In this document: positions 12,567-22,853 of the stretch, piece by piece | Layout: every line of letters starts with the position of its first letter | Numbering within the stretch: the first letter of the stretch is position 1 | Origin: Hemileia vastatrix | Lineage: Eukaryota; Basidiomycota; Pucciniomycetes; Pucciniales; Zaghouaniaceae | DNA length: 64,000 nt | Direction: 5' to 3' | Assembly (NCBI GenBank): GCA_030280995.1 | Contig: JASXTE010000004.1 | Coordinates: 11,709,501-11,773,500, forward strand | The notes under the pieces: model-generated | What the model was told of the DNA's origin: nothing | The model's database searches: none | Seen by the model: the letters and a program-made list of their open reading frames with translations, nothing else | Position numbers and translations under genes: made by a program

Positions 12567-13155
12567 GCGGAAAAGCTTTGGAGTGGTGAGATTGGGGTCT
12601 AAAAGTAAGTCCTCCCAATTGTGCACCGCTAGGGTTTCTGCTACAACTTTCAAAAACATTACCTTGCCCACGTCTGTGAGCATTGGGGAAACCCCTGGTT
12701 ATTTTTGTAAGCAAGAAGAAAACCCAAGAAAAGAATATAAAAATTTCAAGATAATTCAAGAAAATCAAGAAAAAAATCTGAAGATAATGAAGAAAGAATT
12801 CAAAAATCTTTTTTGTGAAGATCAGAATGATCTTGTTTTGAGCCTCCAGCAAGAGGTTAAACTGAAAAAAATTTTGGAGAATGAAGATCAGCAAGATCTA
12901 GTTTTGGGCCTCCTGCATGAGGATAAACTTCACAGTAGTAGAAAATGTGATTCTGAAGATGAATCAAGATTTGAAGATTTTGTAGATGGAAGTGAAGATG
13001 AAGATGTGAGATTTTGGAAAAGCTTTGGAGTGGTGAGATTGGGGTCTAAAAGTAAGTCCTCCCAATTGTGCACGGCCAGGGTTTCTTCTACACCTTTCAA
13101 AAACATTACCTTGGCCACACATGTGAGCAATGGGGAAACCCTTGGTTTTTGTTCC
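12567..13155 (+). repeat. Direct duplication of about 135 bp within the protease-RT linker
   Basis: Two in-frame copies start at about 12570 and 13018. Each encodes KSFGVVRLGSKSKSSQL, then CTARVS, FKNIT and GET. They are about 90% identical by eye and separated by an acidic, lysine/glutamate-rich stretch of about 310 bp. Both sit in one long frame (12538-13407), so the duplication kept the frame. Confidence 0.7.
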
Positions 13156-15012
13156 AGGTCTGGTGAAGAAGACGTCCTGAAGATCCCTCAAGTTGAAAGT
13201 AGAGCTGCAAAGTACAAGAAGGTGGCACAGAAGATTAGGCCTGTCAATGAGCCTATTCCTGTAGGATTGAATCCTCCGCTGAAGAGGCCTCCATTCTCAA
13301 GTGATCCGTACTGTACTCTTCTGGTGAAAAATCCTCCTGATTTTGAGGAAACTGCTAGAATGACAATAGAAAGGTTGAGGGTTGTAAATTTTGGTCCTGA
13401 TGGTTAATTATCTGAGGAGGGAAAGAATTTGTTGTTAAACGTTATTGTGCTAAGGGAGAAGGAGGTGGCATTTGTTGAAGAGGAAAGGGGTGTGTTGAAA
13501 CACTCTTATGGGGAACCTTACTTGATTCCTGTGGTTTGTCATGAACCGTGGCAAATCAAACTTATTCCAATTCCTGTTGCTATACGTGATGATTTTGTGA
13601 AGATTGTTAGGGAAAGAGTCAGGACTGGATTGTATGAACAATCAACTTCTAGTTACTCAAGTCCAGTGTTCTGTGTTAAAAAGCAGAATGGAAAGCTCAG
13701 GGTGGTACATGATCTTAGATCCCTGAATAGAGTTACTATTAAGGATTCAGGAATGCCTCCAAGTGCAGAAGACTTTGTGGAAGCCTTTTCTGGAAGGGTG
13801 TGTTATGGTTTGGGTGATATTATGGGTGGTTATGATGAAAGGGAACTTCATACTGATTCACGGCCACTCACAACATTTGAGACTCCTCTGGGGAGATTTC
13901 AGCTCACTAGGTTGCCTCAAGGAGCAACTAATTCAGTAGCAGTTTATCAAGCACAAATGGCTTGGATTTTACAGGATGAGGTGCCTACTCATGCTGGTAT
14001 TTTTATTGAATACTGTGGAATTAAAGGACCCTCCACTGATTATGGAAATGAGGTGCTGAAAGAAAACCCAGGTATAAGGAGGTTTGTTTGGGAATATGAA
14101 ATTACTTGGGAGAGAGTATTGTTTAGAATTGAAGAGGCTGGTTTGACCATGTCTGGGTCAAAGTTTTGTTGTTGTTTTCCGGCTCTGGAAATTCTTGGAC
14201 ATGTGGTATGTAAAGAAGGGAGGATTATGGAAAAGAAGAAGATTTATAAAATTCAGTCATGGACAAGGCCTAAAAATACTACTAAAGTCAGAATATTTTT
14301 GGGAGTTTGTGTGTATGTCAGGATTTTCATTAAAATTTTTCTTTGTTGGCTTCACCTTTAAGGAGGTTGACCAGGAAAGATTCAGAGTGGGAATGGACTG
14401 AAGAGTGTGAAGAGGCTTTTCAGAAGTTGAAGAAGGTAGTGGGTGAAGATATTATTCTTCACAAGTTGGATTATGGTAGAGAGGCTGGAAAAATTTATCT
14501 GGTAGTGGAATCAAGTTATATTGCTGCTAGTGCTGTTTTGTCTCAGGAAGATAAGTCTGGGAAGGTCAGGCCAGTAAGGTATGAGTCTGTGGTTTTTAAT
14601 GAGCTGGAGTCTAGGTAATCTCAGCCAAAGTTGGAATTATGTGTTGTAGCAAAGATCTTAAAGAAGCTACAAACTGTTTTGTTGGGACAGCATTTTGAGC
14701 TGCAGGTGGATGCTAAATCTCTGGTTCAAATGATCAACACACCTAGTCTTCCAAATGCTCCAATGACTAGGTAGTTGGCGTTTATTCAACATTTTTCTTT
14801 TGACCTGGTGCACAAGCCAGGTAAGACTTTTACAATGCCGGATGGATTGTCAAGAAGACTGCCCACAGATGAAGATTCTGATCCTGAAGAGTTTGATGAA
14901 GATTATCTGGTTGTTAGAGCCAGCACAAAGGGTGCTGAAGACTTTTCTCTCTTCCCCCATGAGGCTAAACTGGATGATTTTTCTCTCCTCCGCCAAGAGG
15001 ATAAACTGGATG
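12843..15012 (+). repeat. Four in-frame coding copies of the stem-loop-TAAACTG motif
   Basis: At about 12843, 12903, 14958 and 14989 the sequence reads CCTC (once CTTC), six bases of pattern C-N-N-Y-A-A/T, GAGG, one base, then TAAACT. In protein these give QQEVKL, LHEDKL, PHEAKL and RQEDKL. The same loop and tail occur in the non-coding hairpins at 16794-17072 and 20501-21000, but with an AGTC/GACT stem. Confidence 0.6.
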
Positions 15013-16639
15013 TTTCTGATCTCAATTCTGGTTATCAGGATTTTTTTGTTGATGAAGATGGGGCTGTTGTTTGGGATGGCTCAAATCTGGAGAATGGTGT
15101 GTTTTTCAGTGAACTAGATTCTCACAGGATTCAGTGAAAGGGAAGGGAATTACCAAAGTTTAGAGATTGGTGTCCCGGATGGGCCAGCCATGTTGTTCAT
15201 GTGTACACTGGTGATTTTGATGATAGGGTTGTACCCTTGGATGTTGTTTTGTTGGATTTTGAAGATGAGACCTGGGGTCAGACTGGGTTTTATTTTATTT
15301 TAGTGGAATATCTGTTGACCTTGGAGAGGCCAGATAATTTTGATGATAATACTTGGTTGGCAATCAAGAAGAAGAGTCCTGGATTCTATGTTTCAGGAAG
15401 AAGGTTGATGAGGAGGAGGCATCCAAATCCTCAAGTTGTGGTGACGCAGAAGAAGGGTCAAGAGTTGGTTTTGAAGTCTTTGCATGAAGACCTTGGTCAT
15501 AGTGGCTTTGGGGAGACTTACAGAAGAGTAGCAGACAGATTTTGGTGGCCAGGTATGAAGTTGGATGTGCAGGGTTGGGTTCAATCCTGTGAAGAGTGTC
15601 AAAGAAGAAGTCACTTGAAACCTAAAGAGGTTGGCCATGCTACTGGTGAATTAAATTTGTTTGGAAGAGTCAGTCTGGATGCTGTCCATATTAAAGAGAG
15701 CAGGTATAAATACTTGATTTTTTCCAGGGATGATTTGTCTGGCTGGGTGGAGGCAGAGCCTCTGGTTAATTTAACAGCCAAAAATGTGGTGGAGTTTTTG
15801 AAGAAAGAGTGGGTATTTAGGTATGGGTTGATGAAGTTGGTGACTGTTGACGGAGGTCCAGAGTTTGGAGCAGAATTCAAAGAAGCTGTGACAATTATTG
15901 GTTCTGAAGTCAGGGTGGCTACTCCTTATTATCCTGAAGCTGAAGGCATGGTTTAAAGAGGCCATAAAGTTATCTAGAATGCTCTGGTCAAGATGTGGGG
16001 AGATAGGGCTAAAAAATGGAGGCATTATTTACCCTTGGTGTTATTTGCTGATAGAGTCACTGTAAAAAGGACAACTGGCTATTTTCTTTATGAATTTATT
16101 TTTGGTCAGAAAGCTGTTCTACCAGTGGATTTGGAAGCTGTCTCTTATCTTGGAATTGATTGGGATGATGTGTGCTCAACAGAAGATTTTCTCTGTGCCA
16201 GAATGCAACAGTTGGAGTGTAGAGAGGAATGTCAAGAGAAGGCATACTCTAGAATGATGAAGATAAGAAATTAATCAGTCAGATACTTGGACAAGAAGTT
16301 GGCTCATAGACTCAGGAATCCCTTGAAACCTGGTTGTTTAGTTTTGGTGTATAATAGAAGTTTGGAGAGTTAGTTGGGAAAAATGTTTGCTGACAGATGG
16401 AGTGGGCCTTACAGAGACAGGTATCAAGTTTCTGGAGGTTCTTATGTTTTGGAAGAGCTGGATGGTGCAGTCCTGAAGAAAAAGATAGCTGCAGATCAGG
16501 TGAAGAGGCTTTACCCTAGAGGCACAAGAAGTGAAGAAGACTGACTCTGCAATAAGGATAAACTATGGACCATTCTTTAATTTTGGATTTTTTGTGGGGA
16601 TGCTGTGCATCTGTTTGTTGGAAACTTTTTTTAGAGGGT

Positions 16640-17072
16640 ACCCATGGGCGGGGCCTCTATATTTTTCCTTGGAAAGTGTGGGGGTAACTGATGGGCTGGA
16701 TGCTCTATCAACACTTACCCCAGATCGTCTGTTTCCAACCCCTTCTCTTAATTTGGTTGAACCCTTGTATTAGTTTTTCTTCACAGGTTTTTAAGTCCTC
16801 TATGACTTTAAACTGTAAATTATTTTGGTCTTCAAGTGCTGGACTCTTCACAATTATTGGTTTTGGGTTTTGTTTTGGATGTGTGTTTTTGTTAGAAGGT
16901 ACCCAGGGGGGCTTCTAAATTTTATTTTGGCAAGTGTGGGGGTAACTGGTGAGCTGGCTGCTCTGTAGAACAGTTACCCCATAATTTCTGTTTCAAGTAT
17001 TTTTTTTGTCCTAGTTGAATCCTAGTTCTGGTTTTTTTATTCAGGTTTTAGTCCACTATGACTTTAAACTGG
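16640..17072 (+). repeat. Tandem duplication (about 258 bp) of the polypurine-tract/LTR-start region
   Basis: Two successive units each contain GGGTACCC, a G-rich tract, an AT stretch ending GGAAAG or GGCAAG, then TGTGGGGGTAACTG (16677 and 16935), and an AGTCC-N5-GACTTTAAACTG hairpin (16794 and 17050). The second start matches the LTR at 20766 better. The first is probably an extra, older LTR start. Confidence 0.6.
16935..16980. other. LTR-start hairpin, GGGGTAACTG/CAGTTACCCC
   Basis: A perfect 10-bp stem encloses a loop that itself can pair GAGC with GCTC. The same structure is at 20766-20811 (perfect) and at 16677-16722 (right arm CACTTACCCC, imperfect). It occupies the first bases of each LTR. 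Confidence 0.6.
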
Positions 17073-17786
17073 CTTTGGATGGGTTCTTTGTTTCCTTGGA
17101 GTAGTGGTGGATCACTGGTGGTCTCCCATTATTTTTACTTATTGAAGGGAGCCCACTCAGTGATCATTTTTTTGGATTGGACTTTTACTTCTCTTTTCTT
17201 CATGTTGCTATGTTTATGGTGGTGTTAGACAGTAGTTTTAGATTATTTTCTTTTTTTCTCTTTTTTTTCTTTTAATTTTTTATGGGGGTTATTAGGATGT
17301 TAAGAGGGAAAATCACAAAAATTATGGTGTTACCACATCAGGGTCACCTGGATGTGGGCAAGAATTGGTTGGGAAAGGCTCATCAATTGGCCGGGCAATG
17401 CTATTTTTTTATTTTATTTATTTCATTTATTTCTGTGTTTCATTTTTTTATTATTTTCTTTTAATTTATAATTTTTTATCATTAATTATTTATAAATATT
17501 TATTTTTGTATCCACATTAAAGTGCACTTGGATGTGGGTAAGGTATCAGGAGATCAGCTCATCAATTGGCTGGGGGATACCATTTGTAATAATTATCCAT
17601 TTCATATTATTTTGTTTATTTCATCTTAATTTAATTTTTAATTTTTTTATTATGTTAGTAGTTTAGTATTTAAAAAAATAAAAAATAAAATAAAAATAAA
17701 GTAAAAATAATATAAAATTAATTTTTATATATCAGTTAGCTTTTATTATTTTTTTCTAGTTAGTAATTTTGTTTAAAATCTTATAT

Positions 17787-18340
17787 TTAATGCTGCGATG
17801 AAGAAGCCTCTGGTGGTTGGTCCAGATGGTTATGGCATTTTTGTTTCTTGTTTGGATTAGAGGAAGAACTGTGTTCCTTGTGGTGCAGGCGGCTGGAGAA
17901 AGTATAGGGTTTATAATGGTCCAGAACTGGGTTGGAAGGTAGAGTTTGGAAAGAAGAAGAAGAAGTAGGAATGGAGTGCTGGAAAGTGTGCTTGATAATT
18001 TGTGACATCTTCCAGTGGTCATCAAGGAGTTGTTTTCTTAGATTCTTCTCAAAATAATTCAATGGACCATGAAGAGCAAAGGCTTTAAGCATGTTTGAGC
18101 ACATCATGCTAAGGTGTTGCTTCATATCAGTGTAATCCAGAATCAAGGTAGTTTCTAGGGGTTGGCCAGCTCCAAATGCAGTTGCAGGCGGCGGGGTTCC
18201 AACTAAAATCAGAAGAATTGGTTCAATTAATATTCTCTGTTGAAGAAATGGTATTTTGTTAATTTATTTTGGTACTTACAGATTGGGAGATCTTCAAATT
18301 TGTATGCAGCTGGAATATGGACGGTGTGGTCTTCCAACAT
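17787..18340 (-). CDS. Antisense two-exon gene inside LTR-A, 158-residue protein of unknown function
   Basis: The ATG at 18340 opens MLEDHTVHIPAAYKFEDLPI. Exon 1 (18340-18280) ends at a GTAAGT donor. The 77-nt intron (18279-18203) ends TTTTAG, and exon 2 (18202-17787) continues FGTPPPATAFGAG and runs open to its stop. Total length is 477 nt, exactly in frame. The middle is helical (DMKQHLSMMCSNMLKAF) and the carboxyl half is serine/proline-rich with a basic NPNKKQK. No known domain is recognised and the cysteine motif of the other antisense genes is absent. The start codon lies in the LTR block TGGTCTTCCAACATTGG, shared by the other LTRs, where translation would also begin MLEDH. The gene reads against the retroelement. 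An accidental frame is possible, but clean splicing of two frames argues for a real gene. Confidence 0.5.
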
Positions 18341-19413
18341 TGGCAGGGGCCTTTGTTGTGTGATTTGGCACGGTTTGTGCATGTCTTAATTGACATCTGT
18401 TGATGAATTGGGTATTTTTCTGGTTTTATTCCGTGGATATTGGGTCTGTGGGTATGTGGGTACTATCATTGGATAGCCCAGGTTTTTCTATGTATTTCAT
18501 GTCATGATAATAGTTTTCATATTTTAAGTTTTAAGGGGTCAATTCCTTATTCTTCAGTTACAAAAGATAGCTGTTTAATTTTGTTTTTTGTGTTTTACGG
18601 GCTAACCTTAAGTCTTAGGGTTAAGTACTTAGTACCATTGGATAGGGCTAATTTAGCTCTATATTTCATGTCACAATGTTGTTATAGTGAAATTCCGTGT
18701 TTTAAAGGTTTTAGTAGTTGTAGCTAATTTTTCTAAGTAGACTAGGTGTTTTTATTGGTTTTCTGGCTTCAGGGAGGCCAGGCCACTTCAGGCGGCACCT
18801 CCAACATCAGGAGGCCCGCTCGTCTCTTTTTTAGAAGGTTGGGGAGCACTTCTGGAGGGTTTTTATTCAATTTGGCTGGTAAAGGTGCCAAATTTGTTGG
18901 TGTGCATGGGCTCTTAGATAGTTGTCTGTGTGTAAATAGTGAATAAGACAGTTTGGGGCAACTTTAATTATCATACAACCATCCGGAGGTGATATCCTTG
19001 TTCCTCACTCATTTTTCACTGTTTTTGGCCAAAATTGGCTGTGTTTGTTGCAATTTTAGTTCTTCATTTGACTCAACTTTGGCAACTGTTTTCTCTGGTG
19101 TAGTCTTGCAAGCTATATCAAGTATTATTGCTGTCTCTGGTGTGGAATTTCTTACATCAAGTATCTTTGCTTTCTCTGGTGTGGACATTGGTCTACATTT
19201 CAGTTCTTTGGTCTGGTAGTCTGTCTGTGGACTACTTTCTTGGCTCATCAAGCAGTCAAGTGTGTTGAAAAAGGGACTTTAGCAAACAGGAACTAACTTA
19301 CTTTAGCGAGTAAATCTCACTCTATTTTTTTAAAGGGACAGGGGTTTTTCTTTCTGATTTTTCTCCAACTCCCTTGGTCAAGGCCTATAGCTAGTACTAT
19401 AGGATTGTCTACA

Positions 19414-20356
19414 ACAGCTGAAGAGTGTTGAATAGGTATTGTAGGAGGGTCCACCAGATGGAGGTATGGATTTTATGGGTAATTTTCTGAATGGTGTTGA
19501 GAAGATGAAGGAGAAGAAAGAGGTTCCTGGGCTCTGGTTGCAGCAGCAGGGCTGTTGTTGTTGTCAGTGTTTTTATTATTTCTTGGTGCAGGTTTACTAG
19601 ATGCTGGCAGAGGATTGCCAGTTTTATTGAGGGCGGGACCAGGAGATGGTGATCTGGTGGCTGATTTGGATCTTCTGGATGAAGATTCAGAAAAATAATT
19701 GGCGGCCAGAGGAGAGGTGAAGTTGTTTTCTCCTGAGATAACAGGAGTTTGGTGTTTAGAAGCAGTGTTGGCTGTTTTGGTGTTAATAGAAGAAGAAATG
19801 GAGGAGGTGCACATTGCTCTGGGAGCATTAGGAGGTTGTGGTGTTGGATGGATGAATTTGGATGTTCTGAGCCTTATTTTTGTTTTCTGATGAGGCGGGC
19901 CGGCCCCCTGACAAAGAGATAGCGGCCTGGACATGGTCTAGCAGCCTAGGAGCTGATTTTGGCGCTATTTTTGATGAAGTTTCAGAGAGGAAAGCAGAGT
20001 CTTGGGATGATAAAGCTGGTCTTTTGGGCTTGGGTTTGGGAGTAGAGCATTTTGATCTCCTGGAAGGAGCAGAAGACAAAGAGGAAGAGGCAGGTCCATA
20101 CTCTGATGACATATTAGGAGATCTGGATATATATTTATGTGAAGGTGAAGGTGGAGGTATTGGGTAGTTGGGATCTCTGTCACACCTTTTCTTTTTGGAG
20201 TTTCAAGAATCACAGGCCCTGTTATAGTTTGGCCTGAGGAGTAGGAAGAGTGAAAGTGAAAGGTCTGCACATGTGGATGCACTGTTGGCAAGCATAGTCT
20301 TTTGGAGCAGTGAAGCAGGGAAGGTCCGATGGGTTAAAGTTAGGTGATCCAGCCAT
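19414..20356 (-). pseudogene. Broken antisense gene with a zinc-cluster-like motif
   Basis: From the ATG at 20356 the frame reads MAGSPNFNPSDLPCF, then YACQQC. A frameshift leads to RACDS-stop-NSKKKRCDRDP, which matches a CX2CX6C half of a fungal zinc cluster except that the second cysteine codon is TGA. Downstream is a long serine/proline/lysine-rich region in two frames (20112-19828 and 19934-19473). The last frame runs into the LTR-A end at 19413, so the 3' end was probably cut by that insertion. The layout resembles the antisense gene at 21077-21746, and together they suggest a recurrent cargo of this family. It is a pseudogene because of the frameshift and stop. Confidence 0.5.
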
Positions 20357-20765
20357 AACCTGTGAAGGAGCAATAGTGGGAAGAAAAGAGATAAATTAAC
20401 ATATTTATCAGTGATGTGTTTATGGTGTAGAATAGTGGAATTTCAGAGGGTTGACAGCAGTGTATTGTGCATGGAGGCGGTGCCGCCCTTGTTATGCATC
20501 AGTCCTTCAAAACTTTAAACTGAAAATTGCAGTAAGTCCTTCAAGACTTTAAACTGACAATTTCAGTCAGTCCTTCAAGACTTTAAACTGAAAACTGGGG
20601 TAGTCCGTCAAGACTTTAAACTGAACACTGGTACAGTCCCCCAAGACTATAAACTGAGGATGGTTTAATGGTTGAGTCCTTCAGGACTATAAACTGATAA
20701 TGGGAGTTGGTGTGATTCTGGCAGAGGGCATCCAAGGGGGAGTCTCTGAATTTTGTTAAGGCAAG
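19414..20765. mobile_element. 3' internal remnant of a second element between LTR-A and LTR-B
   Basis: This piece follows LTR-A directly and ends in the purine-rich AAGGCAAG that precedes LTR-B. It carries a broken antisense gene (below 20356) and six hairpin repeats (20501-20697), but no pol. It fits the pol-to-LTR spacer of the element that owns LTR-B. Confidence 0.55.
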
Positions 20766-21000
20766 TGTGGGGGTAACTGATGAGCTGGCTGCTCTGTAGA
20801 ACAGTTACCCCAGAATTTTAGTTTGTTTCTTTGGGTCTTAAATGTTTTGATCTCTGGTTCTGTCTTCTTGATTTAGGTTTTGAGTCCCCCAAGACTATAA
20901 ACTGAGGGTTTTTGAGTCCCCCAAGACTATAAAATGAGGGCTGTTAGTCCCCCAAGACTTTAAACTGAGGATTAGTCCCCCAAGACTGTAAACTGAGGAA
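20501..21000 (+). repeat. Ten AGTC-loop-GACT-NTAAACTG hairpins astride the LTR-B start
   Basis: Units start at 20501, 20535, 20569, 20602, 20635, 20675, 20883, 20915, 20946 and 20974. Each has AGTC, a six-base loop (CTTCAA, CGTCAA, CCCCAA or CTTCAG), GACT, one base, then TAAACTG. The first has a mismatch in the stem (AACT) and the eighth in the tail. Spacers are unrelated in sequence. Six units precede and four follow the LTR start. Confidence 0.75.
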
Positions 21001-22853
21001 TTTTTTTATGATTATTGGCTATATTCAGGAGTCTGGAGAGGTCAAGAATTGTTTTTTTTATTTCTAAGTCAAGACATTAATCAAGAGTAGGAGGCAGAAG
21101 AGAATCAAGAGATGTGACAAAATGTCCAGCATTAGCTTTGAATTGGTGTATGAGGTTCTTCCTTTTCTCAAGATCCTGTGGGTTCCTAGCAGGGGTGGAT
21201 TGGAAATAGTCTAATAGGAGATGCTTCTGTTGAGAAGAATTTTGTTGAAATTTGTCCTTAATGGTAGGCAATGGGTTAGGTGGGGGTGTTTCAATGGTTC
21301 CTACATTGTCATCATCACTTTCAAGGGGAAAATGAACTGGAAATTGGTCAGATTGGAGTTCAGTATGAAGAAAGTTTGTGTTTACCATCAGATGGACCAG
21401 GGATGGTAGAAGTAGTGGTAGTAGTAGTGTGGACACTCTTTTTTGGAGGGTGTAATTTGTGGACCAGTCTGGGGATCAGGATAGAAGGCCTGGATCTTTT
21501 AATGCTGGTGGAAGGTGGATCAGGTTGTGGAGGAGGTGAAGAAGTTGCAGAAGACAAGGGACCTGGTCTGAAGCAAGTCTTTTTTCTAGAGTGGCAAGCA
21601 TCACAGGAGGTTCTGTAGGGATGAGCCGGTGGTGAAATGGAGAAGATGAGATTATTGTCAATGCAGTATTGGCAGGGGCCCATGTCAGTAGCAGATTTGG
21701 AAAGAAAGCTGAACATGGTGGTTGTAGTACAGGAGAATGTGGACATTCTCTATTGGAGGGAGGATGTGGTCTTCCAACATTGGAGGAGCCCTTTTTTGGT
21801 TTATTTGGTGGTATTTTGGTAGGGCTTAAATGGCATTGTTAAATAATTGGGTATTTTTTGGGAATTACACAGCAAATATTGAGACTGTGGGTATTTGGAG
21901 GCTACAATTGGATAGCCCTGGTTTTTCTCTATATTTTATGTCTTGAGGACATTTTTCATAGCATAAGTATTTGGGGGATAATTTCTCACTTTTCATTTTT
22001 AAAAGATTGCTGTTGAATTTTGTTTTTTGTGATTTATGGGCTAAACTTAAGCCTTAGGGTTAAGTGCTTTGTACCATTGGAAAGAGCAGAATTTTCTTTA
22101 CATTTCATGTCTCAATGTTGTTGTAGTGTAATTATGTATTTTAAGGGTTTTAGTAGTTGTAGGTATATTTTCTAAGTAGTTTGGGTGTTTTTGGTGGTTT
22201 TCTGGCTTCAGGGTGGTCAGGCCGCCTCAGGCAGGCTTCCAAGTGCTGGGCGGACTGCCCGGCTCAATGCTAGAGGGCTGGAAGCACTTCTAGGGAGGTT
22301 TTATGCAATTCGGTGGTCAGGAAAGTCGGATTTGCAGGTGTGCATGGGCTCTTGATTAGTAGTCTGTGGTATATAGTGAGAAAGACAGTTTGGGGCAACT
22401 TTAATTATCATTCAACCATCTGATGGTGATATCCTTGTTCCTCACTCAGTTTTAACTATTTTTGGCCACAATTTGGCTGTGTTTTGTTGCAAGTAAGTTC
22501 TTCATTTAACTTTACTTAGCAACTGTTTTCTCTGTTATAGTCTTGCAAGCTATAGCAAGTATCATTGCTGTCTCTGGTGTGGATTTGCAACCTACATCAA
22601 GTATCATTGCTTTCTCTGGTGTGTACATTAGTCTGCATTTCAGTTCTTTGGTTTGGTAGTCTGTCTGGAGACTACTTTCTTGACTTATCAAGCAGTCAAG
22701 AGTGTTTGGAAAAGGGGCTTTGTGGTAACAGGAACCAATTTACTCTAACAGGTAAATCTCAATCTATTTTTTAAAGGGACAGGGGTTTTTCTTCTGGTTT
22801 TACTCCAACTCCCTTGGTCAAGGCCTATAGCTAGTACTATAAGATTGTCTACA
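20766..22853 (+). mobile_element. Long LTR (LTR-B, about 2.09 kb), 3' LTR
   Basis: It starts TGTGGGGGTAACTG and ends TTGTCTACA. Its last 550 bp are nearly identical to the 5' LTR fragment at 9315-9862, which marks it as that element's partner LTR. It carries the perfect GGGGTAACTG hairpin, four tail hairpins, the antisense gene at 21077-21746 and the shared promoter-distal block from 21760. The right flank is GTTTC; no left flank is available for a target-duplication test. Confidence 0.75.
21077..21746 (-). CDS. Antisense zinc-cluster-like gene inside LTR-B, two exons, 206 residues
   Basis: Exon 1 (21746-21386) starts MSTFSC and contains PCQYC, then, 20-odd residues later, SCDACHSRKKTCF. The latter is a CX2CX6C unit as in fungal Zn2Cys6 DNA-binding domains, followed by a proline/serine/threonine-rich linker. 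A 49-nt intron (21385-21337; donor GTAAAC, branch-like TACTGAAC, acceptor CCAG) joins in phase 1 to exon 2 (21336-21077). Exon 2 begins HFPLESDDDN and ends in a helical, basic region (LEKRKNLIHQFKANAG). The cysteine layout (CX2C, spacer, CX2CX6C) is not the textbook six-cysteine order, so DNA binding is an inference. The gene reads opposite to the element and lies wholly within the LTR. An alternative upstream ATG at about 21778 (MLEDH) meets a stop. Confidence 0.55.

Larger units (their letters stand above)
9956..16544 (+). pseudogene. Decayed gag-pol polyprotein of a Ty3/Gypsy element
   Basis: Start is the ATG of MASGSAIP. Gag comes first, then a canonical zinc knuckle CSYCRRRGHKSNDC (about 10848-10889), an aspartic protease with VDSGSQINLIS (about 11850), reverse transcriptase (13560-14300; LPQGATNSV), RNase H remnants (14370-14840), and integrase with an H-H-C-C finger (HEDLGH...CEEC) and core (15670-15990). 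Gag is one frame broken by stops at 10523 (TAA; the copy at 61247 has CAG) and 10796 (TAG). Pol has several stops. Two key sites are lost. The reverse transcriptase site reads FIEYCGIKG where F-I-D-D is expected, and the integrase glutamate codon is a TAA at about 15954 (GMV-stop-RGHK, where GMVERGHK is usual in this lineage). The protease-RT linker holds a duplicated block and hairpin-like coding repeats. It is non-functional. Confidence 0.85.
16935..19413 (+). mobile_element. Long LTR (LTR-A, about 2.48 kb)
   Basis: It starts TGTGGGGGTAACTG after a purine-rich GGCAAG and ends TTGTCTACA, giving TGT...ACA ends. From about 18330 to the end it aligns with the LTRs at 20766-22853, 9315-9862 and 59518-60592. 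The upstream part (17080-17780) is very AT-rich and private. It contains the antisense gene at 17787-18340. There is no matching target duplication: the left flank is GCAAG (internal) and the right flank ACAGC. It is best read as the 3' LTR of an element that had inserted into a relative. Confidence 0.7.

Noticed and set aside
12526..13191. Minus-strand frames in the protease-RT linker
   Set aside because: They are the reverse of the duplicated coding block, whose plus-strand frame fits the polyprotein.
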